Source of the DNA: Eudorina sp. 2006-703-Eu-15
Lineage: Eukaryota; Chlorophyta; Chlorophyceae; Chlamydomonadales; Volvocaceae
Direction of reading: 5' to 3'
NCBI GenBank assembly: GCA_003117195.1
Contig: BDSI01000043.1
Location: 747,977-811,976 of the forward strand
Length of the DNA: 64,000 nt
The position numbers and the translations under genes were made by a program. Shown here in pieces: positions 37,963 through 51,398 of this stretch. The stretch's first letter is position 1; every line of letters starts with the position of its first letter. The notes under the pieces were generated by a model. The model searched no databases, had not been told where the DNA came from, and saw nothing but the letters and a program-made list of their open reading frames with translations.

Positions 37963-40900
37963 ATGGAGCGCCAGATAAACGGGTTCAGCGCCTTCCGGAG
38001 TGGCGAAGCCGAGAATGCCGCCAGTTCGGACTACTACCCACAATTCGACAGCAATCAGTCCTCTCCCAGCAAACGCGTTGCAAATCAGCTGAACGGAGGA
38101 TCCGCTTCCGTTCGGCAGCGCCTGTCCTCTGCGCCTGGCGACGTCGGAGCTGCAAGGGCTGGTCCCGGTTCCCACGCCGGCGCCTGTTTGCATCACAACG
38201 CCTGCGCGGAATATGTTCTCACAGAAGCCACTAATCTTCATGGATCTGGGTCTGCCGGGTATGCTGGGCCGCAGCCCTAAAGCGGCTGTTGTTCCGACCC
38301 GCATCGAATGGGTCAACGCATCCGCACCCGCACCTTCTCCTCTTGCCCACCAACTTCCATCTGGGTCGCCCTTTCGCCAGGTTCAGCGAGCCACCAACGT
38401 TGCTTCACACACCCCTGGCCACGATCCCGCCTCTCACCCCTCCGCCCCCCCCCCCGTCTCCCCCTGTTGGATTGGGACCCCTCGACCCCCACCCCCAGGC
38501 CGCCATACACTCCCCACTGCGCGCCCGCGTCCGCACCTCGCCCGACTCAACCAGGCGCGGGGGTGGCGGTCCCGCGGGCCCATCCTCGAATGGGAGCTCC
38601 CAGCTCCGCGGCAGCACTTCCTGGGGGCGGAGCTGCATCCAACCCGGGAGGAACCAACCCACCCGGCACCGCCTCCACCCCGGCGGCAGGACCCGCCAGC
38701 GCAGGACCCGGTGCCGGTCCCGATTTCTTTGGCGGAAGGAATGGCGGCCCCGCCATGGACAGCCCCCCGCCTCCCGCTTCACTGCGCCCGAGCACGAGGA
38801 CCCGCGTACCGGCCCTTGCGCCCGGCTTCCACCTTGGCCAGGGGACCCAGCTGACGCAGTTTGAAGCAACGCCACCCCGCTCGGCACCCGGGCCTTATGG
38901 CCTGGCTGCTGCGTCGCAGCAGCAGCAGCAGCACAGCCCTTCGCAGCAGCCTGCACTCGGCTCTTCCCCAATCTGGGCCACCCCAGCGGCCGCGGCGGCG
39001 GGCCGCAGGCCCGCCGCAGCGCCGGCGGCGCCAGGCGGTGGCCTCTCCCAACCGCCGCCGGCTGCCCCGGCGCCTGAGCCACTGGGCACCGCGCTGCGGA
39101 CGCCGTCGCGCGCGGCCGCCGCCTCGCCGCCGACACCGACGCCGCGGGCTTCGGCGGCCGCGTCTTGCGCGCAACTGATTTCGGCGCACCTGCGGGTGGG
39201 TATAGGAAATTGGTAGACATATTTTTACTGCGCTGCTGCGGGTGGGTGGGTACCGTAGGCTTGAACCGCGGAGTTGCAGTCCCCCCCGTTACCGTCGCCG
39301 TTTGTGGACGTAGCCAGGGACTGAGATACGCGGATCGGTGTGACTGCAGGAGCGCATTAGATCTGAGGAGCTCCCGGATGACTTGTGTCGGGAGGTTGGG
39401 GGGAATATGGGAAATTGGTAGACACATTCGGGAGGTTGGGAGGAGGTTGGGGAGGGGGTTGTGGCGCCGGCATGCCCCCGCTTGCCGCGACTCCTGCGGG
39501 GCTTGTGGCGTAGGGTAAACCCTAAACCCTCTTCACCCCACAGGTCGCCGTCATCCCTTCCTTTCCCTTCCCTACATGATATGATGAACGCTGCGAGTGA
39601 TTGAGGGCGATGTGAGCCCGCAGCTCCATCCTGTCGGTCCTCCACGAAGTCCCGCGCCGAAACCACGCCTCCGCGCCTCCGGCTCCGCGCAGGGCCCCGC
39701 TTGCGACGCGGACCAGCCCGTGCCGGTGCCGCGGGCCCCCGGGGACGTCTCTGAGACCGCTGAGAGGCTGCACCTGTACACCGGCCTGCCGTTCCACTGC
39801 ACGTGAGGCGGGAGGGGGCGGGTACAGGAAATTGGTGTGGGGGAGGGGGGGTAAAGGAGGGGGAGGGGGAGGCGGCATTCAGCAGATAAGGGTTGAGATA
39901 TGGTCCCACCCACAAGAGGAGATCGCGCTGCGTCGGCTGCCATCGCCGCCCTCGGCCACCCCCATGCCACGGGTCCTCGGGGTCTCGTTGACATGAGGCT
40001 TTGTTCGTTTCGGTGGGCGGCAGTCTGCCTTCGTTTCAATGGGCGGGTTCTCGGGTGGACTCCGGGGCGCGGGGGGCACCAGGGGCGCGGGGGTCACAAG
40101 GGTGGACTCGGGGCGCGGTTTCCTCATCATTGGTCGGACATCGCCCCGGGCCCCACTTTCCACGCCCTCTGGTCTGGAGCTACCGGCCCCCGGCCCCCTG
40201 ACCTTCCTCTCCCCCCTCGTGACGTTTCCGCTCATCCCTCCTCCCCTTCCGTCCGCGCCTCTCTCCCTTCCTATCCCCTTCCTATCCCCTTCCTATCCCC
40301 CCTCTCCCTCGTCTGATTTCGCATTAGCCTCCGGTCCTGTCCTATCTTGTCCCGCCCTGTCCTGTCCTATCGTGTCCCGCCCTGTCCTGCCCTGTCCTGT
40401 CCTTGCCCGCAGCCTCATGATGGAGCTGCTGGGCTTGGCCCCCGACTGCTGCAGCCCCGATCTGCTGCGCGGCCTGGCGGCCTCCACCGCCGAGTCGCAG
40501 CTGCTGGCGGTGCTGAGCGTCCTCCTGGCGCAGCGCCAGCTGGGGGCAGCGGACGGATCGGGAAAGGAAACCGGGGAGAACGCGGCGATGGCGGGCGAGG
40601 AGGGGCGCCCGGGCAGAGGAGGACGCGCGGCCGGTGCTGGTGGGGCGCGTAACGGCGGAGGGGGCGGAGGAGCGCGGGGCCCCGGATCCGAGGCGGTGAT
40701 GGCGGAGGCCCGGGCCCGCGTGCGCGCGCACTGGGACACGCTGCGGCGCGGCGGGATGGTGCGTGTGGCGCGGCCGGAGGATGGCGGGGGCGACGGAACG
40801 CTGCTGCCGTACGATCCCAGGCCGGCGCAGCTGCCGCCGTACAGGATGGTGGTCGCCCGCTGCGAGCTGCAAGCCCTGCAGGAGGAGGAGGAGCAGGAGG

Positions 40901-43834
40901 AGGAGGAGGCGGCCTCGGGGCGTCGGCAGCGGGGCCAGTCGCAGGGGCAGCGGCGACTGGGTGTGGCCGCCGGCTGGCGCCGGCGGGCGCAGCGGCTGTG
41001 TAGCCCCGGGGTGGCGGTCAGCGACGGAGCGGTGCTGCGGTATGAGCTTGAGGTGGGCGGGGCCGGTTGTGGGAGAGGGAGGATGGTGAAGAGGGCAGGG
41101 CCGGTGGTTGCGTGGCCGCGTTCTTCGGTGGGTGGGTGGCGCGGCGGGTGGGTGGGTGGGTGGGAGTACTGGATGGGATGGGAGGAAATCCAGGGGCGGA
41201 GGTCCTGACGGTTGGTTGGCTGCGGGCCCCACTCCCGTCCCAAATGCTCCGCCGGCGGCGGCGCCGCAGGTCTCCCGCGATGGCTGCTACCTGACCCGCC
41301 ACCCCGTGCTGGCCGCCCACGACCGGCTGCTGCGGCTGGAGCTGGAGGACCCCGCCGCACTGACGGAGGGGCACGACGAGGCGCGGCGGGGCGCAGCGCG
41401 GGAGGCGCTGGAGAGGCTGCTGGGCCGGGGCTTCTTGTTCGGGGGCCGCCTCTACCGGTGAGCAGGGAGGGAGGGTGAGCAGGGAGGGTGAGGAAGGAGG
41501 GTGAGTAGGGAGGGTGAGGAAGGAGGGTGAGTAGGGAGGGTGAGGAAGGAGGGTGAGGAAGGAGGGTGAGGAAGGAGGGTGAGCAGGGAGGGTGAGTGAG
41601 CGGTGGCGGTCTCTACCGGCGGGAGGGCGCAGCCGCACCGGTGGCCACCAGCGGATTGCGGGCGGTACGTCAGTGTCCCGGGGTCAGTGCCTGGGGTTTC
41701 CTGGCGCTGGTGGTTCAAACACCCGGGGATGGAGGGGGTCCTCGAACTGGGTGTAAAGTGGTAGGCATATTCCCGACACCAGGGAGGGGGCCTCACCGCG
41801 ATGTCGAATCCTGCGATGGGGCCCTGCAACCCAGCATTTTCATGCTCGCATGGTCGATCAGATCGATCCATCAGGTACCTGCCCCGCCCCCCGCGCGCCC
41901 TGGTCCCCGGCCGGGCGCCGGCTGGCGCCGCCCCGCCCTGGCCCGCCCCGCCCCGGCCCGCCCCGGCCCGGCCCGGCCCGGCCGGAAGAGACGACAGTCG
42001 TACATTCCAACTTTTTTTCCTTTGAAGGTAGATGACGAAGCACAGCGTTACCAAGAATTCTACTATTTCATAATATTGCAAAACTTCTTTGTAATAAACA
42101 AAAGTGTTGGCCCCGCTGCAGGTACCTGATGGCCAAGGACTCGACGGTGTGGTGCGTGGCGGTCCGAAGCGCACTGCGGGCTGACCTGGCGGCTTGGCGG
42201 CCGCTGAGCCACCCCATCATGGTGTGTGTGTAAAAGATAACTGAGCCGCGAGAAGCGAAGTCCAGCATAACAGGCGATGTAGGCGACGGAATGGTGTGTG
42301 TGTGTGCGTGGTCAATGAGAGTGTGTGTGTGTGTAGGTGTAGGTGTAGGTGTGTGTGCGTGTGGGTGGGTGTGTTCGTGGGCAGGCAGAACAGGAGTGCG
42401 TGACGCGCTGGAGTGTCAGCTGTTCAAACCGACCCGGAAGCATTGTGTGTGTGTGTGGTGTAGTGTCTAAGAGAACTGCATTGGTGTGTGCGACTGCGAC
42501 TGCGACTGCTCAGAGGGGACGGACTTAAAAAGGGGCAGGGGGCCATGCCGCCGCGCTGAAGCGCGGGCCGGAAACCGGGGAACTGCGGCGGGCGGGGGCG
42601 GGGAGGCGGTCCAACAAGGCACGGCGCGCGTGCACTCCGCGACCGCCCCCGCCCTGCGGCCTTGTCGCCCACCTTCTCCCGGCCCTTACCCATGTCCCAC
42701 CTGCCCGCCCGCCGGGCAGGACGGCTGGCCGCAGCTGGGCGCGGCGGTGCGCCTGGACAGCTGCCAGGCCATGTTCATGCGGGCGGAGCTGTGGGCCAGC
42801 AAGGCGGTGCCGCTGGCGCTGCAGGGATGGACCGTTAGGTGCGTGCGAGCCGCGGCGTTGGTTGCTTCGTTGGCGCGACGGTTTCTTGGTTGGTTGGCGT
42901 GACTGTTAGGTGGTGTGTCCCCTGACGACGTGGCGCCCGAGGCTCTGCGATATGCGGCGCAGCAGCCCCTCCACATCGGCAGCCACTGTGTCCTCCGACT
43001 GGACCTCCGGCCGCCTCCACCCCGCTGCCCAGCCCGGGCGGAGCAACAACCAACGAGCCCGTGACGTCATGTCGTACCGTGGCTCCTCACACTGTCCCCC
43101 GCTGTCCTGACGCCCGTGTCTGTGTCTGTCCTCCTGGCCGCTCCCGGGAATGCCTCGGTGCCGACCTAGGTATGTGCCCGATATGGAGGCGCCAGCCCCT
43201 GCTCCGGACTTCTCGAATGTCGGAGCCCCGACCATTACCAACACCAGCAACAGCAGCAGTCCAGATAGCAACGTCAGAGCTCCCGGAAACCCCGGCGCCG
43301 GCCCCGGCAGCAGCAGCAGCAGCAGCAGCCACCCTGCGCCCGCGCCGCGGCCCGCTGCCGCCCGCATCCTGACCGACGGCGCGGGCCAAGCCTCCCTGGA
43401 CCTGTGGGACCTGATCCCCGCGGCCTGGAGCGAGCACCGGGCCGCAGCCGAGGATGCTGACGTCACCGCCGAGTCGCTCTGGCGGCGAGCCGGCGGAGGC
43501 AGCGGCGGCGGGGCCGGGGTCGGTGGCGGCGGCGGCGCCGCCGCCGCCAGGGGCTTCCGCATGCCCGTCCAGATGCGGCTGACCCACGCGCTGCTGCCGG
43601 ACCGCCCCCGGGTGATGGCCAAGGGGATGCTGTCGCCGGACGCCAGCCTGCCGCCCCGTACCATCGTACTGCCGTACAGCTGCGTTAAGGCGCCCGCGCG
43701 GTCAGAGCTGGAGATGTGGGACGCGATCGCGTTTAACGCGGAGCCGGCGGCGGGCTCGGAGGAGGAGGAGGAGGAGGTGGAGGAGGTGGCCGCGGGGATG
43801 GGTGACCCGGGGTGGGACGGGCGCCGCAACGGGC

Positions 43835-43871
<37 letters not shown>

Positions 43872-46800
43872 GGTGCGCGTGCGGGCCCTGCCGGGGTATC
43901 CCCCCGACGTGGTGCAGCTGGAGCTGAACAACTGCGGCAAGGAGGTGTCCGGCAGCCGCCTCAATCAGAACCTGCTGCCGCTGCTGGTGCACCACGGCGT
44001 GCCCCGGGAGCTGCTGTACCAGTTGAGTGCTGCGGCGGGGGCTTGGGGGGAAGGGGAGCCGGGACCGGGGCCTGGGCGAGGAGGGAACGTCGAGGCCGGG
44101 CGCCGCCACCGTAATGATGATGGGGCGGCGCTCTTCGCGCGCAACGGGTAAGGAAGCCCGTCTGTGCGGGGGGGGGGGGGGGGGTAATGAAATACCAGCG
44201 GAGGTGGTGCTACTAGGGCAGTCAGCGGGGGGCGCCCATCGTTTCGCACCCGGGCGCTCGGGTCCGCTGCAAGGGGCACCGGCGACACCGTCTCGCACGG
44301 GTCAACTTCCTGCTGTCCAGGGAACCCTGCCTTGTGCCTTGGTGACCCTGCCTTGTGCCTTGGTGACCCTGCCTTGTGCCTTGGTGACCCTGCCTTGTGC
44401 CTTGGTGACCCTGCCTTGTGCCTTGGTGACCCTGCCTTGTGCCTTGGTGACCCTGCCTTGTGCCTTGGTGACGCCTCAACACTGGCCCGAGGTTGCAGCC
44501 ACCGCTGACTGTCTCTCGTCATTCCTCGCTGCCCGCACACCCGCCGCTGTCCCCCGCAGGCGGCTGGATGCCGCCCTGCAGGAGGTGACCGACTGCATGG
44601 AGAGCCCGGCGGTGGCGCTGCGCACCCTGAGGGGCTTCGAGGAGGGCTTCGCGTGTCTGAGGCAGCGGCTGGAGGCGGGCTGGGGCTGCAGCTTCGGCGA
44701 CGCGGCGGTCGGCGGACTGCGCGGGCGGGGCCGCGGCGCCGGCGCGCCCAAGGCCTGGGACAGGCCCGACGCGCACCTGGTGCACGAGCTGCGGGGGTGG
44801 GTGGGTGGGTGGGTGGGTGTGAGGGGGTGGGTGGGCGCGGCGCGGGACCCACAAAGTGGAAAGGAACAACGGGACGACGTAACAAGGACAAGGGACTGCG
44901 ACGACGTTTCTAAATTGGTTTCATTCCTACGCGCAGGATGATGGTGGTTTCAATCTATGCCAAGGATGATGGAATTGTAGGTCTGTGTGTGTACTCTAGG
45001 GTTTAAAGCCAAAAAACGAGGTCTACCAAGCCTGGCGACAAACACACGTACCAACCAGTGCGGAGTACGAAGTTGCGGTTGGGCACCGGGATTTAGATCG
45101 GCAGCTAAGCGGGCTGATATAGGGGTCCCCGGCGCCCCTGCCCGGGAAGGACAGGCAGGGCTCCCACCGCAACCCGTCCCTCGCACAGCGGTAGAGTGAG
45201 TGCAGCGGTCAGTGGTGTTCAGCGATGGACCCGCCCGGCAGACGTTGAGACGTGCCATCCGCCACACCCCGAGAGGTGCACCCTCCGGGAGGCACCCTGA
45301 TGCCCTTGACACCACCCTATCCCGCGGCCCCGGGGACAAGTTACGTTCTTCCCCTTTAAAGACACATTACAACGAAAAGCATGCAAGTGTTGCCCCACGC
45401 GCCCACATATCCGTCCCTCCCTCCCTCTCTCCAACGCCTCCCTCCCCCGCAGCCTGCAGGCGGCGCTGCTCAACAAGCTGAGGGAAATGCAGATCCCGCT
45501 GCTGGTGCGCGGGTGCACGGGATGGCGCATCCAAGGGGTTGGCGCACACACGGTAGCTCGCCGCATCGGAGCACGCGCGAGGGGGGGCGGCTGCTGGCGC
45601 GGAAAGTGCGGGGTCTGTGCGTGGGGCCCGCTTCCAACCGGGCTGGAGGCCGCCGGTACCTGCATACATGAGGGTTTGTCCCCACTATTGCACCGTAGCG
45701 TAGCTGAGCCCCCAGCACCAGAACTTGGGGGCACTCCCATCATGCCCCGACCCACCCCGCCCCGGCCCCCTTTACCGAGCCCTTCCAGGACAGCTACATG
45801 GCCCTGGGGGTGCCCGACCACACCGGATCGCTGCCGCGGCGCTGCGTGACCCTCCTGGACGACCTGGGCCGACCCGTGGTTCCGGCGCCGCGGCGCTGCC
45901 TGCTGTACCGCGACCCCGAGATCAACCCCAGCGGCCTGCTGGCGGCCTGGGTGATGCCGCCGCCGCCCGGGGTGGTGCGGGGCTTCGGAGCGGGGCTGTC
46001 CAGCGCGCTGGTGATGCCGGTGCAGGTGCGTCATCGGCGTGGGCACCTTCGAGACTTGAAGGAAGAGAAGGGAGCAAGGAACAGGACGGGATGTATGGAC
46101 AGGACGTACTGCTGGATTCGGGGCAGGGGCACTGGCGATGCCTGTCCTGAGCGCTGGTGATGCTGCGGGGTCAGCTGCATCGTCGACTGGATGGCCTGAG
46201 GCCGCGGCTTAGCCCCTGGAGGCTTGCTTGGAGCGATGGAGCCCTCTGCTGACCACCACCTTCGCAATAGGAAGAGGCCCCGTGGGCCGCCGATGTCGTC
46301 CATCCGGCCTTTCCACCCGGCCTTGTCACCGGCCTGCAGGGCGGAGAGTCGCTGGCGGCGCTCATGGCAGGTGGCGACTACGACGGCGACACCTTCCATG
46401 TGCTGATGTGGGAGCCGCTGGTGGAGGCGGTGTGGGGCCGCCTTGCGGCGAAGCAGGGTGTGCCGCTGGAACCCCCGTCGGACCCGTCGGCACCGCAGCA
46501 GCAGACGCCGCGGCAGTACCATCCGGTGTGCCAGCAGCGGCAGCCCGAGCTGCAGTTGCAGCCCCAGCCCCAGTCACCATGGCTGGGGGGCCAGGGGCGG
46601 CGCCCCCGCTCGCCGGGGCAGGGGCAGGGACTGGATGCACCACCCCGCACGCCGCCGCCGTACGGTCCTGGTCAGCAGCCACACCAGCACCCACACCCCC
46701 ACCCGCGCCAGCACCGCGAGCTGCATCCACATCCGCAGCAGCACCGACACCAGCATCCCCAAACGCAGGGGGATTACCACCAAGACCAACATTACCAGCA

Positions 46801-47604
46801 GCATCACCAGCAGCATCACCAGCAGCATCACCAGCAGCAGTGCCAGCAGCAGTGCCAGCAGCAGTGCCAGCAGCAGTGCCAGCAGCAGCAGCAGCAGCAG
46901 ACGAGCTACCCGCACTCGCTGGGGTGCGGTCTGGGCCCGCCGAGGAACCTGACGCAGGGCCCGGCAGCAGCGCCCGAGACGGTACGGACACCGCCATCCG
47001 GGGTGCCGTACCAGTCGGCGTCCAGGACACAAGAGCAGGGCCCCAGCACCAGCGCCTCCGCCGCCGCGGCGGGGCGCGCAGGAGGGTTCGGAGTGGGATG
47101 GGCTGGTGGTGGTGATTACGGCAGCGCCTGGCGGCCGGGTATGGCGGGAAACACTGGGTGGCAGCCGCAGCCTTCCCAATGCCCCTCCCCGCTGTCGTTT
47201 CCGGGTCCAGGCACACCGCCACTGTCCGCAACGTCCACCCCATCGCCTAGGCAGCATGTCCCGCAGCAGCAGCAGCAGCAGCAACAACAGCGCCCGCCAC
47301 CCACGCAGCAGCAGCAGCAACAGCAGCAACAGCAGACCAAGGCCCGAGTTCCCAGCTACGCCGAGGCATGCCGCCGGGGGCTGCTGTGGCAGATGCCGCC
47401 TCAAAAGTCGGGGCCGCGCGGAGAGGTGCGGCAGGTGCTGCGGCGCCCTATATGTATGCCTTCAACGAGGACGGCGCGCACCTCTGTGTGTGTGTTTAAA
47501 AAAGAAGCCCGCCCGCCCTGTGTGTGTATCGTTGCATATCTGATCGGGCCCGACGTTGGCTGTGTGTGTGGTATTTAGGCAGGCAGGACAGGAGGCAGGA
47601 CAGG

Positions 47605-47690
<86 letters not shown>

Positions 47691-50600
47691 AGAAGTGCAA
47701 CCCGCCCGCCCGCCCGATCCCAGGTATCAATATACTTACCATAAAACCTGCGAGGAAAAGAACTTACCATATGCAGGCGCGCGGACAAGGCAGCCGCGCC
47801 ACCACCGCAAGGCAAATCATACCGCAAATACTAAATACGGAGACGCACGACGCACGCAAACGGATTATTTACCGACCTGTGAAATGTATGACGAATGTAT
47901 GGTGATGGCCCCCACGGAAGCAGCGCCGGTCGTCCATCATGCGGGAACGCGGAAGGAAGCAAGTTGTGAGGCAAAGTGGAAGGGAGCAAGAAAGAATACA
48001 GTAACGAAACAAGGTGAAAGCAAACAGGATGAAAGCAAATTTAGGCAGGCAGGACAGGAGGCAGGACAGGCCGTGTGTGTGTGTGTGTGTGTGTGAATCG
48101 TTACATATCTGCCGGGCCGACGCTGGCCGGGGGCGCTAACCCGCCCCATACGGGAGACCGCCGAAGCACTCTCCCCCGGATCACTCTCCCCCGGATACGG
48201 GGGAGAGGGGCGTAAGGGGCCTCTGTCCCCTCGCTCTCAACCAGGGACGCGCGCCCGATCCCCGAGGATCGGTGACAGGTGTGTCCCCTCCAGGGATTGG
48301 GCGAAGGCCCATCCCGGGCGGCCTGCGCCTTGCAGTCCGCTGTTCAACCTCCTCAAGTCCTTGCAGCACCCAGGGCGCGCTCCTCAGCAATTCGGAGGCG
48401 CGCCCCTGCCCGGTGCGGTAAAACTAGCCTGGTCCCGCGTCCCAACCTAATCGTACTAGCTAAGGTTGTGTGCGTGTGGATGTTGGATGCCCACCGCCTC
48501 GGCCCCGGGGCCAGGGCACACGGGACTGACTGGAGAAGCGACCCTGCGGGCACGACCTGGTCATCACACGCACGTACCCGGTCGGCGCCTGCGTCCGGCT
48601 GAGGGGACACCCCTCTCACCACCCGTCCATTCCCTTCGCCCCGTCCATTTCCACACACCCACCCACCCCGTCCATTCCCCCCGCCCCGTCCATTCCCCCC
48701 GCTCCTCCTCCCCGCAGATGGATCCATGCGACCTGATCCAGCAGATGGTGCAGTTCTTCGTTCACGCGCAGGTGGGACGGGGTGCACGTTTGGCGAGGAG
48801 GGGCGTCGTGGTCAGTGCAGGAGGGGCGCGCTGGCCGTTGGGTGAGGGCAAGTGCGGCGGGGCCAGCGCGGCGGGGGGCGCGAGGGCCGAGGGCCGGGCG
48901 GGCGGGTCAAGGTCGGGTCGGGTGGGGGACTGGGGGCAGCTCAGGCGCATGTGGGCCAGGTTCGGGACCGCGACGTTTTGAATGTACCAGAGTCACCCAC
49001 CAGCCCATCCACACCCGCGCATCCATCCGCCCCTAGTGTTCATGACATATCCCCTCCTCCCCCGCCCCGTTGGGCCGTTTTCGTTTTACCCGCCCCCCAA
49101 TCCCCTCTTACCGGTGATTATCGTTGGTCAGTATTTGTCGCCCGGCTGGGTGTGTCTGGGCTGTCACTTTTCAACCCCCAATGCCCCATCAGATTGCGGA
49201 CGCCTCTATCGGGATCTACCACTCGTACTGGCTCAAGTGCCTGGAGCTGCCCGAGGAGCAGGGCGGCGGGGCGGGCGGCCCCTTGTGCCTGACGCTGGCC
49301 AGCTGCTACGAAGCGGCGCTGGACGTGAAGAAGCACGGGCGACGGCCGGAGCTGCCGCGGGATGTGGAGGTGCGTGTGGGCTGTGGGCTGTTGGGGGCCG
49401 GGTTCTGGGGGACTGGGGATAGGGAGGGAGGGGTAGCGGGAGGAGGGAGACAAAGAGGGGTTTTCCCCGTGTCCTAATCAGGCCTAGCACCTAGGGGCGC
49501 CCGGTCCAGGGGGGGCTCAGTGGAGGTGTCTAGCGGACCCGTACCGTGGAAGGGGGAGCTTCTGAAGTGCGCTTTTGCGGTTTCACTCACTGTCTAGATT
49601 GCCATGAGGGGGCTCCGGGGGAGGCGGAAGGTGCGCCATGGGGCGTGGTGCGCAGTGGGGGTGTGGCGGGGTCGGCTCGGACAGGTGGCAACGGGTTGGT
49701 GCCACAGACTGTCCGCAATGGGGCGGATGCCCGCCCGGGGGGGTGGCTGCTGGCCGGGCGCCGCCGCCGCGACCTAGGCCCTTGACCCCCCCCCCCTGCT
49801 CCCGCCTTTTGCTGCGGAGACCGCAGGCACTCTGCCGACGTCTGCCCAACCCGTCTTGGCACCGCAAGGTCTGGCGGGGCAACGGCAGACAGCAGCAGCA
49901 GCAGCAACAACAGCCGCCGGCCGCAAGCGCGTCCGTGATGTGGGACCTCTTCACCCGCATCCAGGAGTACCAGGACAGGCTGCGGTGCGCTCCCCACCAG
50001 GGCGGGGGCGGCCACGCGCTGCTGGGCTTTCCGGTTTCACACACCGGCCTTCCCGCGGCGGGGTCAACGCCGCTGGCAGCGCCCGACGGTGGGATGGACG
50101 TGGACGACCGGCTGGTGGAGATGGCGCTCAGCGTGCTGTGGCCGGGCCCGGGCCAGGGGCCGGAGCGGGAGCGGGAGCGGGAGCAGCGGTGGAGGGAGCT
50201 GCGGGAGCGCTGCTGGCGGGTGGTGGACCGGGAGTGGAACACGCCGTGGAGGGAGGCCTTCTCGGCTGTGAGTGGCGGGCGGGCGGGGAGTCGGGGAGTG
50301 AGAGGGCGGGGGCGGGGGCGGGGGCGGGGGCGGGGGCGGGGTAGTCACCCTTGTGATGGCTCGGGTGGCCGGCGAGCCCATGCAGACATATCCACATCCC
50401 TTGTGCCATTGTTGTTTTAATGCGAATTATTTGATGCTTTTGTTGGCGCTTCGTCTGCAGCGAGACGGCCGTGGCGGTGGCGGGGCGGGGGGCGGTTCCA
50501 AGGAGTCCTGGCGGAGGGCGGAGGCGGCGGGCCACGTGCTGGAGCGGGAGCTGGTGCGGCGGGTGCGGCGGGGCCTGCTGGCGGCGGCACGCGACCTGCT

Positions 50601-51350
50601 GCCGGGGCGGCTGCAGCTGGGTGGGTGCGAGCGTGGATGGGCGGGTGGGCGCCGGGCTGGTGACCTTCGGGTGGGAAGACGGCAGACAAGGCAGGAATGC
50701 GTGACGTACAGATGTGTGTCCGTGTAGTCAGCACCGATGAAGACGACCCCGGATGATGCAGAGTAAACGTATACCATGCGTGCCCCCTCCCCTGCCCCCT
50801 CCCCCGGATTCACGCGACGCAGGAGACACAGTGGACGACGGGCTGGAGGATGCGGACAGCTGGCGGGGCAATCCCGCGGGGCCCTCGCAGCGCCCGCTGC
50901 GACCTGCCGCTGCGGGCGCCGGCACGGGCACGGGCAGGGACACGGGCAGGGGCGCGGGGTGGTGCGATGCGCTGATGTTGGACCTGCGGCCGCGCGCGGC
51001 GCTGGCGACGGCCCTCTACGCGGCCGTGTACCAGCATCGGGCGGCGGAGGCTGAGGCCCGGCGTACCCGCAGGTACGCGCGCTCGTACGGTGTGTGTGAC
51101 GGGTGATACAGGGTTTGTGTTTTGTGTTTTGTGTGTGTGTGTGTGGGGGGTGGTGTAAGAGAAGAGACCCGCCCGACCCAAACCAGGTGTGTGTACTAAA
51201 TGTCATTCGAGGCCTGACGACGGCCAAGGGCTGTTGACCCAGCCCTAACGGAAAGACCCTCTTCTCCCTTTCTGTATGTGTTTAGAAAGGGAAGAGAGGG
51301 TCTTTGTGTGTGTGTGTGTGTTTGTGTTTGTGTTTTTGTGTATGTGTGTA

Positions 51351-51398
<48 letters not shown>

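Noticed and set aside
46791..46906. Evenly spaced repeats resembling a CRISPR array
   Set aside because: These are coding CAG/CAC triplet expansions in a eukaryotic gene with no distinct spacers.
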